This document shows positions 33,738 through 41,575 of a stretch of DNA of 64,000 bases, piece after piece. The position numbers and the translations under genes were made by a program. Origin of the DNA: Vibrio intestinalis (lineage in GTDB: Bacteria; Pseudomonadota; Gammaproteobacteria; Enterobacterales; Vibrionaceae); NCBI RefSeq assembly GCF_025195085.2, contig NZ_JANAVY020000014.1, forward strand, positions 40,677 to 104,676, given 5' to 3'. A model generated the notes under the pieces. The model was given only the letters and a program-made list of their open reading frames with translations, had not been told where the DNA came from and made no database searches. The first letter of the stretch is position 1, and every line of letters starts with the position of its first letter.

Positions 33738-35782
33738 GAGTTCGCTACCTTTAAGTCAGGTTCGAAAGGGGTAAATGGCAGTTCAAAATCAGCCATGACT
33801 ATCTCTGCGGCTCTTACTTGGGTGATGTAGTGGCTACGCTCACTCACCGAAATATCTTCGTCGGATTCCATGTAAGCAACCAAACTGTTGTGCTTTTTCT
33901 GCCACCACAGCGCTTGTTCCTCGTCAATGATGCTGCTGCCTGAGCCGCAATCGACACAGAATTGAGGCATGACAACACCATCCATATCGCAATTGTATCC
34001 ATTTTTACAATAGCTGTGCAATGAGCCGTGCAGTGTTAACTTGCCGTCCTTAACCGCCCTATAGATGATCTCCCAAGAGCTATAGATACTCGGTATTTCG
34101 CCGCGCATTTTCATGATTGCTTTACCGTGAGTTCCCGCGAGTTTTTCGTCCGAATGCCACTGTTTAAAAATCTTGTTCGCCGTTGATTCTGCATTGATTT
34201 CAGTGAGCAGGTTTTTTACCTTTTCGTCTACCATTAAGTCCCGATAGCTCGCCAGCTTTCCGCCATTGGTGTACCACTCGGTCATGGCTAAATATAGGTG
34301 CTTAAATTGCTGTTTCAGTGCGACTAATGTACTAAAGCGGTTCTTAATGCAGTAAAACGCCAGTGTGCGCCTGAACTGGTGTGGAGTTAAGGGCCAAGGC
34401 TGACCAACCGTGACAGATTCTTTAATTCGCTCTAACGAGCGCGGGTTAGACTCAAGGCATTCCTGATAATCTTCTTCACTCACCACCATGCCGAATTGCC
34501 GACAAAAACGCTGTAAGCGGGAGGACCAGTCAGTAATTAATACTGGACTTTTAGAGCGATAGGTATGATTAAGCCAAATGGAGTCAGTATATTTGTCATT
34601 GGGGTAAACGACCTCTGAGCGCCAGCGCTCTGTGAGTGTTGACATCAGTTCGATAGCTGTTTTTGAAGACGCTGCTGTCACCCAGGTTTCGCGTTTTTCT
34701 CCCAGCTTAAAGGTGTGAGATTGCAGCATGTGGTAGTCGCGACCTTCAAAGGTGTCCTTGTAGTAGCTGTCAGGAGTGAGCTTGTCTAATTCGGAGTCCC
34801 GCATTCCGCTGAACCCGCCACATACGATGTAGCTACTGGTAATCAGTTGCCCAAGGTAACGTTTGAAATCAGTTCCGTTGCTCAACTTAACATTCGGCAG
34901 TTTTTCGGCTAATGGTGCAATGATATCGAGAACGGAGTTGGGCTTATTTTCTTGAAGGGCCGACGCAAATTTGTGGTTATCAATCCCTCCATCAGTTTTT
35001 AAAAACGTGAACATGGCTCCTTGCGCAATCTTTTCATCGAGGACACGCCTACCTTCTAGATAGTTGTCTTGCATGGCATTTTCGGTTTGGGCAATTAGCG
35101 CCCGAAATGGATGGGCTTCTTCGATAAGTTCAATCGCTTTACCGTAAATCTCATCACATAAGCGCTCAGGGATAACCAGAGTTTGCTGCTTGTGTAGGTC
35201 GCAAAGTTTTTTTGCCTCAACAGATGCCTTAATCGGCGCGGTAAAGCCTAGCGCTAATTGATGCCACGGTGCGAACTCGATAGCTTTGTTGATAGCAATA
35301 AAACATTGCTCGATAGTGCTTTGTGCGTACCCGTTGTTGATAAGATATGCCTCAAAAGATTTCCAGTGACTGGGTTTAGAGAGCGCTTGTAATGAACTGA
35401 GGCAGTTTTGTATTAGGAAGCGATAGGCGAGTTTTATGCTTGCTTGTCGAGTTTTAGTGCTAGAAAAGGAAGTTGCTTTTCGTTGTTTCGGGTTCTTGTT
35501 AAACAGCCAACCAAAAGTGAGCAGTTTTAGCTCCCGTTGCAGTGCCGGTGACCGTTCGAACTCTGCAAATGGTAAATTATTTTTGCTTTTTTTTCGGGAG
35601 AACGGCAGGCAGTTCCAGTCGCTATCGCCGAAGCTTGCCGTGACCGCACCTTCTTTATCCCTGCAGACGATAACCGCATCCAGTTCATCAAAGCGTTGTT
35701 CATGATACAGCCTGATCAAATCAGTATCTTGAATTTTGTGCGCTGTTGGAAAGCTGGCTTCATAAAGGTGGTCGGTTTGCAT
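33734..35782 (-). CDS. Tyrosine recombinase, third of the trio
   Basis: A 682-residue integrase-like protein. Catalytic signature: Arg328 (GGFSGMRDSELDKL), His468-x-x-Arg471 (LTPHQFRRT), His495 and nucleophile Tyr504 (QQFKHLYLAMTEWYTN). The N-terminal ~300 residues would bind DNA arms. Behind the catalytic domain is a Cys-rich segment (YCKNGYNCDMD then FCVDCGSG) that could bind zinc. The ATG shares one base with the stop of the previous gene (TAATG). All catalytic residues are present, so it should be active. Confidence 0.88.
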   Translation of the reverse strand: MQTDHLYEASFPTAHKIQDTDLIRLYHEQRFDELDAVIVCRDKEGAVTASFGDSDWNCLPFSRKKSKNNLPFAEFERSPALQRELKLLTFGWLFNKNPKQRKATSFSSTKTRQASIKLAYRFLIQNCLSSLQALSKPSHWKSFEAYLINNGYAQSTIEQCFIAINKAIEFAPWHQLALGFTAPIKASVEAKKLCDLHKQQTLVIPERLCDEIYGKAIELIEEAHPFRALIAQTENAMQDNYLEGRRVLDEKIAQGAMFTFLKTDGGIDNHKFASALQENKPNSVLDIIAPLAEKLPNVKLSNGTDFKRYLGQLITSSYIVCGGFSGMRDSELDKLTPDSYYKDTFEGRDYHMLQSHTFKLGEKRETWVTAASSKTAIELMSTLTERWRSEVVYPNDKYTDSIWLNHTYRSKSPVLITDWSSRLQRFCRQFGMVVSEEDYQECLESNPRSLERIKESVTVGQPWPLTPHQFRRTLAFYCIKNRFSTLVALKQQFKHLYLAMTEWYTNGGKLASYRDLMVDEKVKNLLTEINAESTANKIFKQWHSDEKLAGTHGKAIMKMRGEIPSIYSSWEIIYRAVKDGKLTLHGSLHSYCKNGYNCDMDGVVMPQFCVDCGSGSSIIDEEQALWWQKKHNSLVAYMESDEDISVSERSHYITQVRAAEIVMADFELPFTPFEPDLKVANS

Positions 35783-37524
35783 TATTTTGCCCCCTTAGCA
35801 ACGCGAGGAATGAGGTTGAGAATGGAATCGGCTTCGCCCCACGCTGGGTGCAAGCCATCGTCATTCAGACGCGCTTCGGCTTGCTTAAGTACCTTGGCAT
35901 GGAGGTTGGGTAGTATTTTCTGGTCGATGAAGGAAATAATCGCCTTGAAGTTGTTGCGATAATGACTGGCATCTAAATGCAGGTATAGCGACTCTTCGAT
36001 GCAGGCTTTAAACGAGAGCAGGCACCAGATATCTGCCACCGACTGAACAATGACTTGCTCTGGACAGCCAAAACACGCTAACAGGTCGGCGCACGCTAAT
36101 CGCTCCCCCTCTTTGGCTAATCCGTGGCGTCGGGCTTGTCTGGTATATTTCTCCGACTTTTCACCAAACGGGTTGTTACAGCTTGACCCGCTTGATGTTC
36201 GACTGAGGTTAGGCAGTTTGATGCTGTTTTCTTGTTCAATCACTAGCACATCAATTGCCAGATTCTGCCTCGCTTGCGAGGTGTTAACCTTACTTTTGGC
36301 CTGCTCCTCTCTTATCGCCATGGTATCTTGCATCATGCCATTATTGGTTGTTTTATTGCCTTCACTGTAATGCTTCTTGCGGGTGTTGGGCGTGTTGTTC
36401 AGCATGATGTCGTTCGCCATGTCGCCCTGATGAAATGCGGTTAACTGGGCACCGGTTTCGCGGAAGCGGCTTATCATCGGACGCAATCGACGACCCGTTT
36501 GGTCAGTAAATGAAAAGTGCGCTTCCATCCAGTCTGCAAAGCTACGGAGTGTTATAGCCTTTATTGGCTGTACCTTATTGGCAGTGACCGTTTGCAGCAA
36601 GAGGGGCTGTTCACCAGTATCAATTAGCATGGATGCTTCACGCAACTTATCGAAAAAGTCTAAGGCGTATTTTGGAATATCTAACTCATGGCCACACATT
36701 TCCACCTGAATCGTTTTAAACGCACGGCGTTTAAAGGCAGGCATGGTGTACCATACCTCGTCCAGTGTGGTTGAAGCATTGTCTGGTTGGCGCAGTTGCA
36801 ACAAGTTTCCGGTATTGCTATGGGTGTAATAGGCCAGCAGGAACGCTCCTGCGCACATCATCTTGCTAATTCCACCATACAAGGGGTATTGCTTACCCTG
36901 CCAGTGAAAGGTCATGGTGGACACGTTTTTGTAGGCATCAAAATGCTTTTCTGGGAATGCAATAAATTGCTTTTGCGTCTGCTTAAAGACTTGTCGTAAA
37001 AAGGGAAGCAGTTGGTTTAAATCGCTGCGGGTGTAGGCTTCGTAAGGTTCTGTATCGCTGGAATCCCTGACCACCACGTTATCGAAGTAGTGATGCGACA
37101 GGTCAAGATATTTGATAAACAGGATACTCATTTCTCCGCGTATCCGCGCGTAGGTCGAGTCTTTCATCAAACCTAACATCACTCGGTCATTTTGGTGAGA
37201 CATATAGCCTTCAATAGAGCATTTGGTGAATGCGTTGACGCTCTGTTTATCGCACCACCTGAGATACAAGGATGCGGTAGAAAAGACGTTGTACAGGGTG
37301 AAATGACTGCCACCTTCTTCAATCTCTTTATCGAAGCTTTGTTTTAACTGAAGAATAACGCCCTCTCGTTCAGCATCTTCAAATTGCCCGCCCTGTTGCA
37401 ATAACTGCGTTGAGGGAAAGTGCTTGACCAGAAAACGGTTAAAGTCCGCTTTTTGAATACTATTTATGTCTAATTGGATACACAGCTCTGGCTGCCAACC
37501 GCTTAGATATTCCACCTTACTCAT
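35782..37524 (-). CDS. Tyrosine recombinase, second of the trio, first catalytic Arg not seen
   Basis: A 580-residue protein (starting MSKVEYLSGW at 37524 with GGAGG upstream; the frame is open 19 codons further). The second Arg box is ISRFRETGAQ and the nucleophile box NNTPNTRKKHYSEGN, typical of TnpB-type recombinases. Where the first catalytic Arg is expected the sequence reads AYYTHSNTGNLLQL, without Arg; the HxxR histidine is also replaced (Ser-Arg-Phe-Arg). A Cys-rich patch follows (LACADLLACFGCPEQ). It overlaps the previous gene by ATGAGTAA. It may be structural or partly active within a hetero-complex. Confidence 0.85.
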   Translation of the reverse strand: MSKVEYLSGWQPELCIQLDINSIQKADFNRFLVKHFPSTQLLQQGGQFEDAEREGVILQLKQSFDKEIEEGGSHFTLYNVFSTASLYLRWCDKQSVNAFTKCSIEGYMSHQNDRVMLGLMKDSTYARIRGEMSILFIKYLDLSHHYFDNVVVRDSSDTEPYEAYTRSDLNQLLPFLRQVFKQTQKQFIAFPEKHFDAYKNVSTMTFHWQGKQYPLYGGISKMMCAGAFLLAYYTHSNTGNLLQLRQPDNASTTLDEVWYTMPAFKRRAFKTIQVEMCGHELDIPKYALDFFDKLREASMLIDTGEQPLLLQTVTANKVQPIKAITLRSFADWMEAHFSFTDQTGRRLRPMISRFRETGAQLTAFHQGDMANDIMLNNTPNTRKKHYSEGNKTTNNGMMQDTMAIREEQAKSKVNTSQARQNLAIDVLVIEQENSIKLPNLSRTSSGSSCNNPFGEKSEKYTRQARRHGLAKEGERLACADLLACFGCPEQVIVQSVADIWCLLSFKACIEESLYLHLDASHYRNNFKAIISFIDQKILPNLHAKVLKQAEARLNDDGLHPAWGEADSILNLIPRVAKGAK

Positions 37525-38848
37525 TGCTACCTCCCTGTTCGTTATGCAATACGCTGTGCATGATGCTATCGAGGATGCCAAACTTGACCTTGAAAGCCTT
37601 TTTCCGTCTTAGAAAGCGCAAATACTTCCAGGTGGTCGATTCATTTTTATGTCCCATCCAAGCCATCAGCAGTTCCATGCATTCAAGGTCAAGGAGTCCA
37701 GCTTCAAGCAGGTCACTGAGGCGGTAAGTGCCATAGGTCGAGCGAAAATCGTGGAAACGGTGCATAAAAGTGGGGTGCGACTTTTTGATTACGCTGCGCA
37801 ACTCTGACCATCTGGCTTCAATGGACTTTGCGCTGACCGGATTACCTTGCTCACTGACAAAAACGGGTTCGTGACTCTCACAACGCTCTAGTGCATCAAC
37901 TGCCTCCTGCTTCAGCCCCAATGCCACTTCAAATAAGTTATCCAGTTTATGATTTAGCTTTGTCACACGCTGTAGGCGCCGCTCAGAGGTGCGGTATTCA
38001 TTTAACTGGGCTAGTAGCTCAGCTGATATTTCAATGGTTCTTTGCTTGGCATATTTGGTTTGAACACCATACAACTGCGGTGAAATCGTCAGTTCATAGC
38101 GGTGCTCACTTTCAGCAAGGGGGATCGCAGTCTTTAATGCATCCAGCGTGAGTGTGGCTACTTCATTGATCCGCATTCCGGTATCAATAGAAAGCAGCAC
38201 CTGAAGGCGTAGTTCAATGGATGCTTGAGGCAGATACGAGGTCAATATGTCCAGCGAATCGTTACTCAGGGGAGTAAGCGGCCTGATGTTCTTGCTGCTG
38301 CTGTCCCTCGGCACTTTAATTCGTAGATCACTGGTCTGCACGGTAAACGTTGGCGATATGTGTGCCAGCATCCCAGTGCTTTGAACGGATACAAACTCCA
38401 TCTTAAAAGGAGCCTCTTTCTCGTTCTTGATTTTCAAGCAACCATCATGCATTAACCACTTGTAGTAGTTAACAATTTGATTCATTCGGACGCTTGCTGT
38501 GCTGTGAGCTAATTCACCATTCTTGATTTGTTTTAACAGGTGAGAACGAAAAAGATAAGTTGGTTTTAGTCTTTTGACGGGAGGGAATTTATCCCATGCT
38601 AATTGTTTGTCTTCAAGGAATTGGTAGTAAGCATGTAACGCTTGAGCGCAGGGGGATAGGTCTTTAGCTGCTTTGATGGTTTTTTGGTAGAAGAGGTAAC
38701 TATTTGCTTCGTGGTTGAACGAACCATCTTGATTAAACAGTGTAGGCAGTGAGCCAATATTCCCCTCAACAGGAGAACATTGACAGTTGTTATCACTGAC
38801 CGATAACTCTGTCTGTTTGTAGACATTGTTTGATTGTATGAGATACAT
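37517..38848 (-). CDS. Tyrosine recombinase, first of the trio
   Basis: A 443-residue recombinase with a full catalytic set, numbered from the start chosen here: Arg226 (SIDTGMRINEVATL), His366-x-x-Arg369 (RFHDFRST), His400 (AWMGHKN) and Tyr409 (TWKYLRF). A SAM-like N-terminal DNA-binding domain covers about residues 45-140. The open frame reaches 38875, but the ATG there lies in a 27-bp inverted repeat with no ribosome-binding site, so I take the ATG at 38848 (AGGT 5 nt upstream). It is the leading gene of the four-gene operon, about 100 bp from the right end of the element. Confidence 0.9.
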   Translation of the reverse strand: MYLIQSNNVYKQTELSVSDNNCQCSPVEGNIGSLPTLFNQDGSFNHEANSYLFYQKTIKAAKDLSPCAQALHAYYQFLEDKQLAWDKFPPVKRLKPTYLFRSHLLKQIKNGELAHSTASVRMNQIVNYYKWLMHDGCLKIKNEKEAPFKMEFVSVQSTGMLAHISPTFTVQTSDLRIKVPRDSSSKNIRPLTPLSNDSLDILTSYLPQASIELRLQVLLSIDTGMRINEVATLTLDALKTAIPLAESEHRYELTISPQLYGVQTKYAKQRTIEISAELLAQLNEYRTSERRLQRVTKLNHKLDNLFEVALGLKQEAVDALERCESHEPVFVSEQGNPVSAKSIEARWSELRSVIKKSHPTFMHRFHDFRSTYGTYRLSDLLEAGLLDLECMELLMAWMGHKNESTTWKYLRFLRRKKAFKVKFGILDSIMHSVLHNEQGGSNE

Positions 38849-38866
38849 AAATTTACCTAGAAAACC

Positions 38867-38893
38867 ACTGACCATACATACAGTATGGTCAGT
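38867..38893. repeat. Perfect inverted repeat at the recombinase promoter
   Basis: The 11-bp arms ACTGACCATAC / GTATGGTCAGT flank ATACA. It lies between the recombinase start and the right subterminal repeat, suited to be an operator or a recombinase/accessory binding site. Confidence 0.82.
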
Positions 38894-38903
38894 CCGTAAT
38901 TAT

Positions 38904-38918
38904 TTTCCAGATTTATTT
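38904..38918 (-). repeat. Subterminal inverted repeat, right copy
   Basis: TTTCCAGATTTATTT, the exact reverse complement of 31840-31854, 34 bp inside the right core; ACCTGT touches the core at 38947-38952. Confidence 0.8.
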
Positions 38919-38943
38919 ATGTGTGTAAGATGTTTTTCCTACA

Positions 38944-40302
38944 CTAACCTGTCATGGTAACGAATTCTTCGCTGCCCGTTGGGTGAATGGCAACGACAGA
39001 GTCGAAATCTGCTTTAGTTGCGCCCATCTTCATTGCGACGCCGAAACCTTGGATCATTTCATCAACGGTAAAGCCGATGCCATGTAGGCCAACCACGGTT
39101 TCTTCTTCACCGGCACAAACAAGTTTCATCTTACATGGTTGACGGTGCTTGGTTACCGCTGTGTACATCGCCGTAAAGCCAGAGGTGTACACTTTCACGT
39201 TCTCTTTGCCGTACTTCTCTTCTGCTTCTTGAGTCGTTAGACCAATAGTACCAATTGGTGGGTGGCTAAATACTACGGTTGGAACTAGATCGTAGTCCAT
39301 CTTCGCATTGGTTTTGCCATTAAATAGACGCTCAGAAAGCTGACGACCTGCTTTAACCGCGACAGGTGTTAGTTCGATACCGCCTTCCATGATGTCACCA
39401 ACACAGTAGATGCCTTTCACATTAGTTTGTTGGTATTCATCGACTTTGATGTAGCCGCGATCGTTAGTTGCAACGCCTGTTGAAGCAAGGTTGATTGCAT
39501 CGGTTGCTGGGTGACGACCGATCGCCCAAATTAGGGTATCAACGTTTTGGCTTTCACCGTTTTCTAGGTGAAGAGTCAGGCTACCATCGGCTTCTTTTAC
39601 GACTTCTTTTGGTACAGAGTGAGTATGTAGTGTTGGGCCTTCAGCATTCATTACTTCGACTAGCGTTTCAATGATCATTGGGTCAAAGCTACGTAGTGGT
39701 GACTCTTTACGGCAGAATAGGTGCGTTTCTGTACCTAGTGCGTGAAGTACACCTGCGATCTCAACTGCGATATAACCTGCACCAATAACCGCGACGCGTT
39801 TTGGCTGTTCATTAAGATCAAAGAAGCCATTTGAATCGATGCCGTATTCAGCGCCTGGAATGTTTGGAATCGTCGGGCGGCCACCAACAGCAATTAGGAT
39901 GTGATCGGCAGTGTAATGCTCGCCATTAACTTCAACGGTTTTTTCGTCAACGAATTTAGCAAAACCTTTGATTACGTTTACTTTGTTGTTGCCAAGTACG
40001 CGGTCATAAGATTGGTGGATACGGCCAATGTACGCTTGACGGCTTTCAACCAGTTTCGCCCAATCAAAACCTTTTACATCTACATCGAAGCCGTAGTCTT
40101 CTGCGTAAAGGTTCATCGCTTCTGCTACTTGGGCGCCATGCCACATTACTTTCTTAGGTACACAACCTACGTTTACACAGGTGCCGCCAAGGTCTTGAGC
40201 TTCAATGAGCGCTACTTTTGCGCCGTACATTGCCGCGCGGTTTGCTGATGCGATGCCGCCTGAGCCGCCACCGATACAGATGTAATCAAAATGAGTCGCC
40301 AT
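38944..40302 (-). CDS. gor: Glutathione reductase (Gor), C terminus rewritten by the element
   Basis: Gor is a cytoplasmic FAD enzyme that reduces glutathione disulphide with NADPH. The 452 residues contain the FAD motif IGGGSGGIASA, redox pair GGTCVNVGCVPKK, NADPH motif VIGAGYIAVEIAG with downstream CRKESPLR, and the active-site HPTGSEE near the end. The chain ends FVTMTG whereas E. coli Gor ends FVTMR; the change starts exactly at the element core. The start is the ATG at 40302 preceded by GGAGAAAG; the frame extends 4 codons to a TTG. Activity should be kept because only the last residue or two differ. Confidence 0.95.
   Translation of the reverse strand: MATHFDYICIGGGSGGIASANRAAMYGAKVALIEAQDLGGTCVNVGCVPKKVMWHGAQVAEAMNLYAEDYGFDVDVKGFDWAKLVESRQAYIGRIHQSYDRVLGNNKVNVIKGFAKFVDEKTVEVNGEHYTADHILIAVGGRPTIPNIPGAEYGIDSNGFFDLNEQPKRVAVIGAGYIAVEIAGVLHALGTETHLFCRKESPLRSFDPMIIETLVEVMNAEGPTLHTHSVPKEVVKEADGSLTLHLENGESQNVDTLIWAIGRHPATDAINLASTGVATNDRGYIKVDEYQQTNVKGIYCVGDIMEGGIELTPVAVKAGRQLSERLFNGKTNAKMDYDLVPTVVFSHPPIGTIGLTTQEAEEKYGKENVKVYTSGFTAMYTAVTKHRQPCKMKLVCAGEEETVVGLHGIGFTVDEMIQGFGVAMKMGATKADFDSVVAIHPTGSEEFVTMTG
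38953..38959. repeat. Right attachment core (attR) inside gor
   Basis: CATGGTA, covering the codons Thr-Met near the end of gor. The element begins at 38952 and supplies the last codons ACA GGT TAG. Confidence 0.85.
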
Positions 40303-40507
40303 TACTTTCTCCAATTATTGTTAGGGGAGGTGAAGAGCTTTGTTACTCTTTCCTCAAGCTCCCTGCTTAATTTGTTTGGTTAATATCCTATATGGAGGAT
40401 GGAGAGGTTGAACACAATCCATCCTTACTAAATTTCTGGGTTAGCTCTCGCTTTATGATTGATCTATTCAGCTAACCCTAAAGGTCTGTTTTGGTCAGAT
40501 CCGATTT

Positions 40508-41347
40508 TTACTCTGGAACAATCCACTCTACTTTGAAGTGACCGGTTGCTGGTGCAATCGCTTCTTTCAAGAACGGTAGAATTTCATTCATTTGGCTTTC
40601 TAGCTTCCACGGCGGGTTAATGACAATCATGCCTGATGCGGTCATACCACGCTCATTGGTATCAGCCGATACGCCAAGTTCAATTTGTAGAATCTTACGA
40701 ATGCCAAGGCCCTCTAAGCCTTCAATCATATCTTCGATATCACAGCGGTTAACCACTGGGTACCAAATCGCGTAAATACCGGTTGCCCAACGCTTATGGC
40801 TTTGCCAAATCGCTTGTACAACATCACGGTACTCTTTAGCCAGCTCATACGGCGGGTCAATCAACACTAGGCCACGACGCTCTTGCGGCGGTAGGCTCGC
40901 TTTGAGTCGCTTAAAGCCGTCTTCTTGGTAGATGCTGACTTGGCGATCGCGGTGGAACTCTTGCTCCAGTAACGGATGGTCACTTGGGTGTAGCTCTGTC
41001 AGTACCATACGGTCTTGTTGACGGATTTGCGCACGCGCTACACGCGGTGAGCCTGGGTAGTAACGCAATTTTTCGCCATTGTTTAAAGTTTTGATCGCTT
41101 CAATGTAGCTGCTAATTTCTTCTGGCAAATCAGCGTGGTTCCAAATTCGCTCAATACCTTGTTTGTATTCGCCAGTTTTCTCAGACCATTCGTGAGTTAA
41201 ATCGTAACGACCCACACCAGAGTGGGTATCGTGATAAACAAAAGGCTTATCTTTTTGCTTGAGTGAATCAAGGATAAGGCTTTGAACAATATGCTTTAAT
41301 ACATCGGCATGGTTGCCGGCGTGAAAACTGTGGCGGTAACTAAGCAA
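40508..41347 (-). CDS. rlmJ: 23S rRNA m6A2030 methyltransferase RlmJ
   Basis: RlmJ methylates N6 of A2030 in 23S rRNA using S-adenosylmethionine. The 279 residues begin MLSYRHSFHAGNHADVLKH, the family hallmark, with YHDTHSGVGRY as the cofactor loop and LIDPPYE as the (D/N)PPY catalytic motif near residue 165. E. coli YhiR/RlmJ is 280 aa. It is divergent from prlC, its usual neighbour with gor. Confidence 0.94.
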   Translation of the reverse strand: MLSYRHSFHAGNHADVLKHIVQSLILDSLKQKDKPFVYHDTHSGVGRYDLTHEWSEKTGEYKQGIERIWNHADLPEEISSYIEAIKTLNNGEKLRYYPGSPRVARAQIRQQDRMVLTELHPSDHPLLEQEFHRDRQVSIYQEDGFKRLKASLPPQERRGLVLIDPPYELAKEYRDVVQAIWQSHKRWATGIYAIWYPVVNRCDIEDMIEGLEGLGIRKILQIELGVSADTNERGMTASGMIVINPPWKLESQMNEILPFLKEAIAPATGHFKVEWIVPE

Positions 41348-41575
41348 GGGAACTCTCTCGAAATGGCTTTATTAGCCATAATCAAATCAAAAACAGATAA
41401 GGGTGATTATATACCCAAACGGCTTTCGGTTGATGCCAATTTGTTATGGATAATTCATGTTTGATTACAAGCCTACTATTGAAAATCGCTTGGCTTACCT
41501 ATATTTAGTAAAGACGTGACAAATAAATAAAAGACGAACTCGTCAGTTTGCTGACCTCAAAAAAAGGAATGCTTT

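Larger units (their letters stand above)
31806..38952 (-). mobile_element. Site-specific element in the 3' end of gor, with three tyrosine recombinases
   Basis: The element is 7,147 bp, delimited by direct 7-bp cores CATGGTA at 31806 and 38953. Subterminal inverted 15-mers (31840-31854 and 38904-38918) mark both ends. It carries a four-gene recombinase operon (38848 to 33279, - strand) near the right end and a cold-shock/small-ORF cargo near the left end. Removing it would restore a gor reading frame ending Val-Thr-Met-Arg-stop followed by a terminator. The gene set resembles the Tn554-like and recombinase-trio (RIT) families. The site next to gor is where VSP-I lies in V. cholerae. Confidence 0.88.
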
